Source of the DNA: Hyparrhenia diplandra
Lineage: Eukaryota > Streptophyta > Magnoliopsida > Poales > Poaceae
Length of the DNA: 64,000 nt
Direction of reading: 5' to 3'
Assembly: GCA_015847255.1 (NCBI GenBank)
Contig: JADLZK010012207.1
Span: 186,001 to 250,000, forward strand
Shown piece by piece: positions 1 to 9,500 of the stretch. The translations under genes were made by a program, and so were the position numbers. A model generated the notes under the pieces. It did no database searches. It saw only the letters and a list, made by a program, of their open reading frames with translations, and was not told the DNA's origin. Each line of letters starts with the position of its first letter. Position 1 is the stretch's first letter.

Positions 1-85
1 CCTCTGTCGGCGCCACCGCGGCGCCCAGCACCGTCCGCCACCCGCGGCATTGCACCCTCCCCACTACTTCACGGCGCCTACAAGT

Positions 86-530
86 CCGGGAGTTCGACGG
101 CACCGATGACCCCGACCTGCGGATACGCAAGGCCGAGCTCTTCTTCGAGCTCAATTTGGACATCGACTTGGGACTACTACGTGAGTTACGCCGCTTTCCA
201 CCTCACCGACCTTTGCTGCGCCTCGTACATCGACACGTCCAAGAAGAAGTCCCGCTCGAGTGGGATGAGTTCGCCAGGCGCCGCGACACGCCGGGCCGCC
301 CCGACACCTCGACACCATGGCAACGCACGCGCGCCGCCCTCGGGGGGGCAAGCCGGATGACTACATCGACGCCTTCGAGGTCTATGCTTCACGCATGGAT
401 TTTGAGGGACGGCGCCACCGCGTCGGCCTCTTCGCCGAAGGCTTGCGCACCTCGCCGCGTGGACGGCACTCGAGTGGTTCGAGCCCGCTCGATGGAGGAG
501 GCCATCGACCTCGCCCGCCAAGCATAACGA
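86..530 (+). pseudogene. Decayed Ty3/gypsy gag fragment
   Basis: Three reading frames must be joined to read a gag-like polypeptide. Near 88-175 it reads REFDGTDDPDLRIRKAELFF, which resembles the 'FDGtDP..W' opening of plant gypsy gag proteins. Near 355-450 it reads DYIDAFEVYASRMDF followed by VGLFAEGLRT, like the 'Y...FE.l......lf..GL' block. Near 485-527 it reads SMEEAIDLARQA, like the conserved 'l.eAi.lAr' helix. The order is right for a retrotransposon gag domain, but frameshifts separate the blocks and no start is visible inside the window. It is probably the left-hand remnant of an old element whose LTR-like sequence lies at about 1690-2170. The family assignment rests on motif resemblance only. 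Confidence 0.55.
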
Positions 531-599
531 TGACGAGCCGGACGACGCCGAACCAGCGCCGGGGCAACCGGGGCGGGTAACGCCGCCCACGCGCTTCAC

Positions 600-1585
600 A
601 CGTGCAACATCGACTAACGACATCATGGCTGCCCCGTTGACCGCGACACCGGGCCGCCCAGCGTCGCCCGTTGCTATGGACGACATCAACGGATCGACGC
701 CGAACGACATGATCACGAGCTACACTTGGCCACGACGACCAACAAGGAGCTCGGGATCATCTCCAACGCCATCATTTGGGAGCTACTACGCCAGTGGAGT
801 CTCCACTATGGCATCGTGAGGTACTTCCACCGTTACTACAAACCGGCCGCTTCGTGAGCTTCTCCGGGACTTCCCGCTGGGGGAGAACGTCCCGCCGCAT
901 GGCGTAGCGCTGGGCTTCCACCTCCCCAATCATCCCCGGGAGGATCAGGGCGTTCCCGGCAAGCGCCCTCCTTCTTCGCCCACGCCCCAACGACGGGATC
1001 GAGGGTGCCACCATCCTCCTCTTCGACAACAACGGCGGCGTCTTCTTCCGCATTGGGAACGTCACCGTCGGCGCAAAGATGGACTTGAGGAGATTGGTAG
1101 GGGCCGCCGTGAGCACGCCTAGCGACCTCCTCTACGGCTGCCTCCTCGACTTCACCTCCCGCCGCCCACGCCGATCCGTAACGCCACTGGCTGGCAGCTT
1201 CATGCTAAGGTGGCGGTGCCCACGACCTACATCTACATCGTCTCCTCCGCCGACTCGCCCGGATGATCGGTATGCGGGACCCTCGGCGCCTCCGTTATGT
1301 GTGCGTGCATGGGCGGCCCGTCCCCTTCGTCGCGACCCCGTGAGCTTCAAGTTCAGCATCTACGCCCGGCGACCTCCACCTCGACTTCGCTTTTCGCCGA
1401 CAACGACGCCCGATGTCTGTCCGCAACGGCGACAACGACAAGTGCGGCCCTCTCATCTTCTACCGGGCTGGAGTGGTCACCTCCCCGATCGGGCTGCCTT
1501 TCGCCCCTACGTGGTGGGTTGGGCGGCACGTGGGACGCTCCGCCTCGTCGAACGGTGGGGAAATGTCATGAACAGAATTGGGCCA
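600..1585 (+). other. Unrecognised GC-rich coding-like stretch
   Basis: About 1 kb of GC-rich sequence in which protein-like segments appear in alternating frames. Examples are ATILLFDNNGGVFFRIGNV near 1000-1070, ASDLLYG-type text near 1110-1140, and CGPLIFYRAGVVTSPIGLPF near 1443-1505. No family is recognised. It lies between a gypsy gag remnant and an LTR-like region, so it may be internal sequence of a large non-autonomous retroelement or a captured host fragment. Frameshifts prevent a gene model. Confidence 0.3.
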
Positions 1586-1689
1586 CCCCCGAGTGGCTAG
1601 ATGGGCTGACATACCGCCGCCGCCCCGAGGGGAGGGGGGGGCAGCGCAAGGGGGGCCCCTTGCCGCCGCCGCCTTCCCTCTCCCCCACG

Positions 1690-2170
1690 ATTCGAGTTTG
1701 CTTCATATTCAAGTTAGGATTATCTTAGGTAATTTTTGGTGTGCAAGGGGGATATCTCATCTATAAGGGAGACCCTTATTTGGAAAGAATAAGTTAGGAT
1801 ATGCTTGTAAAAGGTATTCGATCGTATAAGGAAACCTCATAGAGATTGCTTAGATTACAAGTCCTACTAGTCGGGCTATATAAGCAAGAGGCATGTAATC
1901 TCTAGGGGATAAGCAAGCAAAATAAAAAATATCTTTCGCCTTCCGGCTCCGTGTGCCGCCGCGCCTCTCGCCACGCGCCCCGCGCCGCCCCGCCGCCGCC
2001 CGCCGCGCCGCCGTGGTGGCCGCGCCGCCGCCGCCTCCTCCCCGACGGCTCCTCCTCCTCCGCCACATGCTCGTGCTACCGCGTCGCCGGCGAAGCCGCA
2101 GCCCCGACGTCATCTCCAAAGCTTCGTCGAACGAAGAACACGTGTCAATTCCGGCCCAATCTAGCCGGAA
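1690..2170 (+). mobile_element. LTR-like remnant of a gypsy-type element
   Basis: This stretch has the composition of a grass gypsy LTR. An AT-rich upstream part contains repeated 'gttagga..at' and 'aaggaaac' phrases. A TATA-like string (gggctatataagcaagagg) lies at about 1873-1891. After it comes a GC-rich segment that would be the transcribed R/U5 part. A G-rich tract at 1627-1656 just upstream could be an old polypurine tract. Exact ends, terminal TG/CA and a target duplication could not be found, so the borders are approximate. Confidence 0.4.
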
Positions 2171-2627
2171 TCGACAATCACGCAAAATATAAATGCTGAT
2201 ATCGATGGCCAATATTGGGGATGGAATGACCTTGAGAAAAAAAAACCTCGACCCACGGGGACTAAGACAAGCCCCGGACATTTTTTGCTTAAGAAGTTCT
2301 CACGCAGGTCAAGAAAACCCACCGAATCCCCGCCCCACCACGACACGGGGGCACCGTTTACTGTTGAGAACCGGGCCGGGCCTAAAGCCTTTCAAATGTG
2401 AACATAGGAGAGGACAATGAAACATAAAAGTGACTAAAGTGATCTGAAATAGTCTAGAATTCCTCGTCACTTCTGAGTATAATAACAGCCTCTTATATTT
2501 TAGTGCAAGTTTTAACAACTTTTTTTGACGCGAGGAAGTTTTAACAACTATTACAGACACGCAATAATCATGCTCCCAACTTTTGTAGCCATTTAGAAAA
2601 CTTATTGGTTTACTAATTAATTTTTAA
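2171..2627. other. Intergenic, nothing recognised
   Basis: Mixed-composition sequence, including a short A run at 2236-2245. Open frames here are short and have no coding character that I can see. Confidence 0.4.
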
Positions 2628-2629
2628 TA

Positions 2630-2885
2630 CTCCATCCGTTTCAAAAAGAATGTAAATCTCGTTTTTCGAGAAGTCAAACGATTTTAATTTTGACCGGATT
2701 TATAAAAAAAAGTTACTAACATTTGTATCTCGGAGTAGATGTAGTATAAAAATATATTACATGATTAATCTAAAAATACTTATATTATGATATAAATATT
2801 ACTACTATTTCGTATAAATTTGGTCAAATTTGAAATTGTTTGACTCCTCGAAATGAGATTTACATTATTTTTGAGACGGAGGGAG
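2630..2885. mobile_element. Stowaway-like MITE
   Basis: A 256-bp element with long terminal inverted repeats. The left end reads CTCCATCCGTTTCAAAAA and the reverse complement of the right end reads CTCCCTCCGTCTCAAAAA, differing at two of 18 positions. The inverted similarity continues inward for several tens of bases (GTAAATCTC / GAGATTTAC, AGTCAAAC / GTTTGACT). The element is bounded by the dinucleotide TA on both sides (2628-2629 and 2886-2887), the Stowaway target duplication. It has no coding capacity and would be moved by a mariner-type transposase. Confidence 0.85.
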
Positions 2886-3180
2886 TACTATTTAGGAGAA
2901 TTTGTCATTCTCCATCTGTCCTAAATAATAAGTACCTAACTTTTTTAAAAAAATAATAAATGTTTCTAATGGAACTTAATATATATATATATAAAATGAT
3001 AATATTTGTGATTTTTAAATGTATATCAGTGTACTAATAATACCGTATATATTTTGTTGTATAAAGATAAATATATTAGTAGATGTGGATATCAACAATA
3101 TTTGTCGATAATAACTTAAAAAAGTTAATTTTTAAGATAAACTTTAAAAAGTTAATTTTTTTCTCAAAAGTTTAAGATAA
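2886..3180. other. AT-rich spacer, possible second MITE end
   Basis: AT-rich sequence that starts with a phrase similar to a MITE end (ctccatctgtcctaaataat, about 2911-2930) but has no matching inverted partner. It also contains a short (TA)n run near 2981-2991 and two similar copies of 'aaaaagttaattttt' near 3118-3160. No gene is visible. Confidence 0.3.
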
Positions 3181-3304
3181 GCTTTTCCAACCGTCACTCG
3201 CAACCTTCTTCTCCCCTGTTTTCGCTCCTCCAAGCTACGCCTCCCTCCCGCCGCCGCCCCCGCTACTTGTTTGCCGTACTCCCGTCAGGTAGCAAGCAGG
3301 GACG

Positions 3305-3523
3305 ATGGCCGGCAATGGCGAGGGCCCCGCCGTCGGGATCGACCTGGGCACCACCTCCTCGTGCGTCGGCCTCTGGCAGCACGACCGCGTCGAGATCGTC
3401 GCCAATGACCAGGGGCAACCGCATCGCCCCGCCCAACGTCACCTTCATCGACTCCGATCCGAGCGCCTCAACGGGATGCCGCCAAGAACCAGGTCTCCGT
3501 GAACCCCATCAACACCGTCTTTG
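3305..3523 (+). pseudogene. HSP70 first-exon fragment with frameshifts
   Basis: HSP70 proteins are ATP-driven chaperones. The sequence starts with an ATG and reads GPAVGIDLGTTSSCVGLWQH then DRVEIVANDQG, the N-terminal phosphate-1 motif and following strand of cytosolic plant HSP70. After about 39 residues an extra G (GGGCAAC instead of GGCAAC, near 3416) shifts the frame. Further small indels follow before the frame reads AAKNQVSVNPINTVF. The exon ends TTTG|GTGAGC at 3523/3524, the position of the single conserved intron of plant HSP70 genes, in phase 1. No second exon (expected to continue with an AKRLIGR-like block) is seen in the next 5 kb. It is therefore a non-functional fragment: promoter side, exon 1 and perhaps part of the intron. 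Confidence 0.8.
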
Positions 3524-4657
3524 GTGAGCTGACCCTGACCCCCTCTCCTGCCCAATTCGTTGTCCTGAACTACTGCGGTCCCTACTCTGCTGATTGTTGG
3601 GTTAGATTAGATCTGGCGATTTTGGCTGCCGTTCTAGCTCACCTAGTACTGAATTTTTCCGTAGGCCAGTACAAAGTACTTGATTTCTCAAGGAATAGTT
3701 TATTGCTTCGAGTACCTTGGATGAATCTGTTTCTGGTTGCTGGTTATTTCACTCAGAGCTATACTGGATTTGCGTGCCTGCTTAGCTCAGCTGAGTGCTG
3801 TTGGGATGGTTGACTTCAGGTTGACCCATGCTGAACCTTGTTTAGTCCTAATATTATGTGTCAACTTAAGTGGCAACAGAAAGGATACATTTGTTTTTAA
3901 TACTTGGATTGCGACCCCATTGGGCTACACGTCCTGTCATTAGGCTGTTGTGTGTAACCCGGAAATTACATTTTTTTAATTGAAGGGGAAAATCTATACT
4001 TGCTTCTGCATCTCGGATGATGATCAAAGTACATCATACTGCCATGCTCGCTTCATAAAAATAAAAATCTCCTTGTTGTATCTTTTCTTTAGAATAAACC
4101 CATGCAATCCAACACATTCACCATCTTTTGGCTGAGGTTGCATGCTTCTACATAATGCATTGTTTTAATACCTGAGCATCATTAGGGATTCTTCCAATGC
4201 CATTTAGTTTCTGACATAGCCTTTTTTATACTATGTGCGGCTTGAAATATGGCGAATAGTTAGGACGGATGGATCTTGCGACACCGGTTGCTCCTACTTG
4301 GCCTCCAATTACTAGTATATGGCAGTTTACATGGCAACATTCTCCCTTTAGTGTTGTGTAAACCTATACTTGTGCTGTATTTTCTTGGTTCTAGACTACA
4401 ATAAACAAACATATCTACAGTTGATCTAACTATTGGCCTGCTGTATGCTCATTGAGATTTGTATCGTTCTAGCTGTTGTCTTCAGTTATGAGCTTAACAT
4501 TATCATTAATTGGAGAATGAGAAGTTTGCAGTCCACATGATTTAAATGAATCTTACCCACTACCATTTGTAGAATAGTTATCCACTTCTGAATGTATTAT
4601 ACTAGTCCTTGTATTACCATTACATGGTGTTTTAATTACTTCCCTGTATGAAGTCTA
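3524..4657. other. Intron-like AT-rich stretch, no gene
   Basis: It begins with the donor site of the HSP70 fragment and has the T-rich, non-coding look of a plant intron. No HSP70 exon 2 or other coding block is seen, so only the first part may derive from the HSP70 intron. Confidence 0.4.
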
Positions 4658-4667
4658 TGTGTTGGTC

Positions 4668-4929
4668 AGCTCGTGAGCTCAGGGACAGGCGGATGAGTGG
4701 GTCGCCACGGGCTTTAGGGGCCTGGCGCTGCCCCTGGCGGCGGTGCAGCAGCAGCTGTAGGCTGGGTTTCTAAGCACAACGGTTTGCTCCACCGCTAGAG
4801 CCAGCGATTCTTGTAAGTGTGCTTGCGTGCACAACGCCATTTGTTTTGGTTAAAGCGTGGTTCGTGTCGAAGTCTGATTTCCTTTAATGCAATACGTGCA
4901 ATGTGCACGCTTTTGAAAAAAAAGGTCCC
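4668..4929 (+). mobile_element. Probable small non-LTR retroposon insertion
   Basis: A 262-bp block is flanked by an identical 10-base direct repeat TGTGTTGGTC (4658-4667 and 4930-4939). Its right part carries 'aatgcaatacgtgcaatgtgc' text followed by an A8 run at 4916-4923, the kind of 3' end seen on grass LINE tails and LINE-mobilised transcripts. Six bases (GGTCCC) lie between the A run and the right repeat, which is not ideal. The inside has no open frame of note. A 5'-truncated LINE or a SINE-like copy are the likely alternatives. Confidence 0.42.
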
Positions 4930-4970
4930 TGTGTTGGTCCATTGGATCCCTGGACAGGTAAGCAGGTAGC

Positions 4971-5056
4971 TTACCAGCACTCCCACATACACACTTTGGC
5001 TAGAGGTAGAAGAAGGGCGTGAGCACAGAATTACCAGCACTCCCACATACACACTT
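4971..5056. repeat. Short tandem duplication, 60-bp period
   Basis: The 26-base phrase beginning TTACCAGCACTCCCACATAC occurs at 4971-4996 and again, identically, at 5031-5056. The copies are 60 bp apart and separated by unique sequence. It looks like a small replication-slippage or repair duplication. Confidence 0.8.
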
Positions 5057-5639
5057 ATGGTGGAGCTCTTGCCGTATTGTTTGGGCGTAGCAGGTCGAGT
5101 AATTTGTCTTGTTGTTGAAAGCAAAGCAGTGATGATAATTAAATAAATAGCTCGAAACAAGAGTTGGTGGTGCTGCTTCATTGTTCTGCATCTACCCATT
5201 GAACGCATGGTGCAATCAGAGCAAATTTGATCTGACAAATGTTACCAAGAAATTCATTAATTGTGCCTGAGGCCGCCGGCTCTCGCTGATAGGCGCTTTT
5301 GCATATGTGTATCACCAACTGGCGGAGTTGATGATGGATTAGTAATACTAGTTTACAGGTGGAGTGCGTGGCAAAACTGATTGGGCTTGCTTGTCCATAC
5401 CGATGATGCCGAAAGGTAATACATTGCACATGAGATTTCATTTATACTGTGTCGACCAGAGTCCAAGGCCGCCACAGACAGCTCAAGAGACAGGGTGCCT
5501 TGTCAATATATCTGCTCTGCTCTCCTTTGTTTCTGCTCTCTGCACAGTCATTGCTGGCTAGAGCTAGCAGATCTGCCCATCATTCACCATAAAGCAGCTG
5601 CTTCAGCTTCACTAAGGGCCGGACGTCGTGCATCCTATC
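5057..5639. other. Upstream region of NLR1, no gene
   Basis: No convincing coding frame or transposon end is visible. It probably includes the promoter of the downstream resistance gene, but no clear TATA box could be chosen. Confidence 0.35.
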
Positions 5640-5719
5640 CTTTTATTTCTTCGTAGCAGAGGAGAGGAAACTACTACCTGTACCTGGTGGTAACCAGCAG
5701 AGATCTACTGAGAAGCAAG
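5640..5719 (+). promoter_or_regulatory. Non-coding 5' exon of NLR1 (predicted)
   Basis: The segment around 5675-5719 (ctacctgtacctggtgg ... gagaagcaag|gtgc) matches the equivalent segment on the - strand upstream of NLR2 (20287-20335). In both, the conserved GAGAAGCAAG is followed by a GT donor (here 5720). In NLR1 an acceptor (ctttag, ending 6499) lies four bases before the ATG at 6504. This implies a 5'-UTR intron of about 780 bp. The transcription start is not determined, so the left border is approximate. Confidence 0.45.
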
Positions 5720-6499
5720 GTGCGTGCACGTCTTAATTCGATCTGCTCCATCTATTTAATACTACTTGGTTATTTTTGTTTGCGGATGATGATGATGAGC
5801 TCTATCAATATCTGTATTTACATGTGTTAGCTTCCTATGCTTGCATGCCTCGTTTCACAGCTCTATCTCTATGCCTGAGCAGTGTTTTTGTAGACCTTCT
5901 CTCTGCCAGGTGTATAAAGCCTGCACAAGTTAGTTTTTTTTCCCCTTTTTCCTTAATTTAGGGTGTTTTTGGTAGACCTTCTTTCTGCCAGGTTTATAAA
6001 GCCATTTTCAGCTTCTATCAAATAGGTTTGGGTGAAACAGCTTTTCTCTAAAAGTTGTTTTTCTGCTCCTCTCACACGGATGGTTCTATAGGTGAAGTTA
6101 GGTGAAGCTGAAAATACTAGCTTCTCCCAGCTTTCTCTTTGCTATCTTTCGTGAAAAGGTATTTTACCAAATGTTTATGAAAACCTTTTCACTAGTGAAG
6201 GTGAGTAGTTTTCCAAATAGAACCCTTTTGCTTTCCTCCTACACTGTTCACATGGCAGAAGGTTTATTAATTATTATTACTGCCTCGTACCGTTGTAAGT
6301 AGAGGCTAAATCATGTTCTGTAATAACCGCTCGAGCATATTCCATACGTGTGCATGTGTTCCTGCCTATTTGTGTATGTCATGTGGACATGTTGTTGTGG
6401 TACCTCAAAGAACAACGAGTAGGAGTAGCCAATCATTCATTACATATTTGAAGCCTTCTGTTCGGTCACTAATCTGTTCTTACACGCTTGTACCTTTAG
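5720..6499 (+). other. Predicted 5'-UTR intron of NLR1
   Basis: This T-rich sequence lies between the donor at 5720 and the acceptor AG at 6498-6499. It contains two similar copies of 'gtagaccttct.tctgccaggt.tataaagcc' (about 5891-5922 and 5972-6003), a local duplication. No coding sequence is seen. Confidence 0.4.
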
Positions 6500-6503
6500 G
6501 AAT

Positions 6504-9500
6504 ATGGCGGCTGTCCTGGACGCTTTAGCACCCTACGTGAAGAAGCTGATCACGGACATGGCTCAAGAAGAGGTGTCCATCCGCCGGGTGTCTCCGGCGA
6601 GATCACCAAGCTTAGGGACAAGGTGGAGAACTTGGAGGCCTATGTGGCCGACGCCGAGGAGGCGTGTCGACGATGTCGGGGGTGCGAGATGGGTGAGCAA
6701 GCTCAAGGGTGCCTTGTACGCCGCCCCCGGCATCCCCGGAGCTATGCCGGTGGACAGCGAGGAGAGGCGCGACAAGCCACGATCGAGCGGCCACGTGGAA
6801 CCCCCGTACGGGGAGGGGCCGGGTTGCATCCTGCCGCTTGCTCTTCAAGGAACCCTTGCTTTGCCCATCGACATTGGTGGCCGAATCAAGCGACTCAATG
6901 CGAACCCGACGACATCCCCAAGGAGATGGCCTACTTTGGGTTTGTAAAGCTCGATGCCTACCCGATGTGGAGGCAACCGGCGAGGAACTAGCCTGGCCGT
7001 GCTACTGCACGCCGTTGCTTGATGACACAAATTGCCGCCGGTGATGCGATCAAGCGGACACAAAGTCACCGGTGCGGGGAGCTCTTGACCACCGAGCCCG
7101 GGGGTCAAGGTGGTGTCCATCACGCCGCGGGGGGAATGGGGAAGACCACCCCCGCCCGTAAGATATTCAACGATGGGGGCATAAACTCGAGTTCGGGAGA
7201 AAGATTTGGCCGAGCATCACGTAGCGCTACAACCCGGACGATCTCCCGAAGTTCGCCATTGCCCGTGCCGGGGCGAAGAACAAGGCCCCCATGGGGACAA
7301 GCGGTCCTCACACAAACCCTCCGCACCACTCTATCATCCGGAGACAAGTTTCTCATGGTGCCGGACGATCTCTCGAGTCACGGCGTGGAGCGATGTCCTC
7401 CTCCGTAGCCCGCTTATGCGGGCTGGTCATGAACAACATGGGAGTCGAAGTCATCATCACCACAAGGAACGAGGGCCTCGTCAAGGAAATGGGTGTAGAC
7501 GCCCTCACGCCAACACCGTGTCAAACCACTACTCGATGAAGATGCTTGGTCTTTGCTCAAGAAGCAGTTGCCGGCCAAAGATGTACTTTGCTTGTTTCAC
7601 TCTCATTATTGCAGATCTTATTCAATCAAAGTGAAAAATTCATTATATAAAATGATGAGATCATTTTTCTAACATATTTCGACATGGGGTTAGTCACCGA
7701 AACAAGACAAAATCATAAACAAAAAAGTAGTCACCAAACAATGGTGGTTCTACTGCCGCAAATAGTTGTCGTTGCAATCGTAGGGGCGCGATTTTTGCAT
7801 GCAAAATACCGCTATTTGCAACTTTTTTGATCTAGTATCATGGATTTACGGAAAATGATTTGTCGAGCCTTTATAGGGCGGCTAGCCAATCACCCCAACA
7901 AATCAGGCATTTTTTAGCAATGGTTGCTTAGCAACTCTTGGCAAAACCATTGCTACAAATCATGAAGCTACCACCGAAAATCCCTAGGGTAGTACCATCT
8001 TAGTTTCATACTTTGTTTATCTTCACACCAACTATTGTTGTTTAATAATACATATGGCCAAACTTGATAAAATCTAGCCACCAATGTGTGTATATATAAT
8101 AAAATATCAATGGTTCGACATACAAGTTTGTGATTTTTTTATTACATTTTAAGTATGATGTCAGTCTTGAAAGTAACACATAATTAGTTTATCCCGATGC
8201 ACTCCTACAAAAAATCTTTTTATAAGGCATTTCTATTTTATTAACCGTGGCGGGTTTTAAAAAAACCATCATGGTTAATGCCCGATGCTTCGTGGTTTTT
8301 TTTTTTTTATCCGGCGGTTTTAGAAAGCTCTATGGTTAATTGATTAACGTGGCGGTATTTATAACAACCCCGCCATTAAAAATAGCCCACTTTTACAAAG
8401 GCCCTGTCACGGTTAATACAAGCGAGCCCACTTAAAATCACAATCAGCCCAATACCACCCAACAACAAGTAAGCCACGACTTAGGGTTCAGCTTACTTCA
8501 CCCGACCACCCCATCTTGCCGCCTCCCTCACCGCTGAGCGCACCATCTCCGTCCACTCCACTCCCCTCTCAACACTATTCTAGATCGGCCGGGCGTCGCG
8601 GCGGGGCCGGCCTCTCACGAACCGAGGCAGCCGGCCCTCCCTCCCACCTGCGGCGGCGTGCGGGGCCAGCCCTCCCTCCCACGGCGTGCGGCGACCAAGG
8701 CCACCTCCGGTGGCGGCGGCGCACCGGCTTTAGTTCAATCCCACCCCATTAGAGTTTGGGATTTGGGATACTCTTTTTTATTAACCTTTTTTTTTTTTGG
8801 GGGGTGGGGGGTGGGGTTCAGAAAACCGTCATGGTTAATAGGTAGACTAAACTGTGGCCTTTAGTTCGTGGCGATTCTAAAAACCGCTATGGTAAATGAA
8901 AAAAAACCGCCACGGTTCATAATTTATGTAGTAGTGATGCTCAATTGGGAAACATCATACAAACATGCATAGGGTCAAATTAGTAGATATCTATAGCAGC
9001 AGTTTTCCTAAATGATGCATCAAAATGCTAGCTCATAGTATATTTTACTCAATATGGGGAGAGAATGACAATCGAGCTCTTTGTGAAGAGCTAAGCTCAC
9101 ACACTTTTATATTATTCATTTTTATGCCTACACATTTTTCTGTACAAACATGTTAGTTTACTCTATTTTTCTCCCTTTTAATGTTCATATGAGCTAGCAA
9201 GGTGACTCTATTGTTGATGGTATCCTAATTATAAGTATTATTATTTTATTATTGCCAGGATGTCGGCCGTAACAGTTCTCTTGATCAGCTGAAACATGTT
9301 GGGATTGGCATTATTAAAAAGTGTGATGGTTTACCGCTTGCTATTAAAGCCATAGGAGGGATCCTAAGAACAAAGCCAGCAACTGAGCTTGAGTGGAATG
9401 GTATTTTGCACGACCCCACATGGAAAACAGATAAAACACATGATGATCTAAACTCTGCACTACGCTTAAGTTATGAGGACCTTTCTCCCTCTCTGAAACA

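Noticed and set aside
1951..2199. Overlapping GC-rich frames of about 80 codons
   Set aside because: Low-complexity Pro/Arg/Ala translations in an LTR-like GC-rich segment.
3305..3502. HSP70 as an active gene
   Set aside because: The frame is lost after about 39 residues, several small indels follow, and no second exon is present.
8200..8936. ccgccacggttaat repeats as Mutator-type terminal inverted repeats
   Set aside because: True ends are CACTA-type with a 3-bp duplication. The repeats are subterminal and there is no 9-bp duplication.
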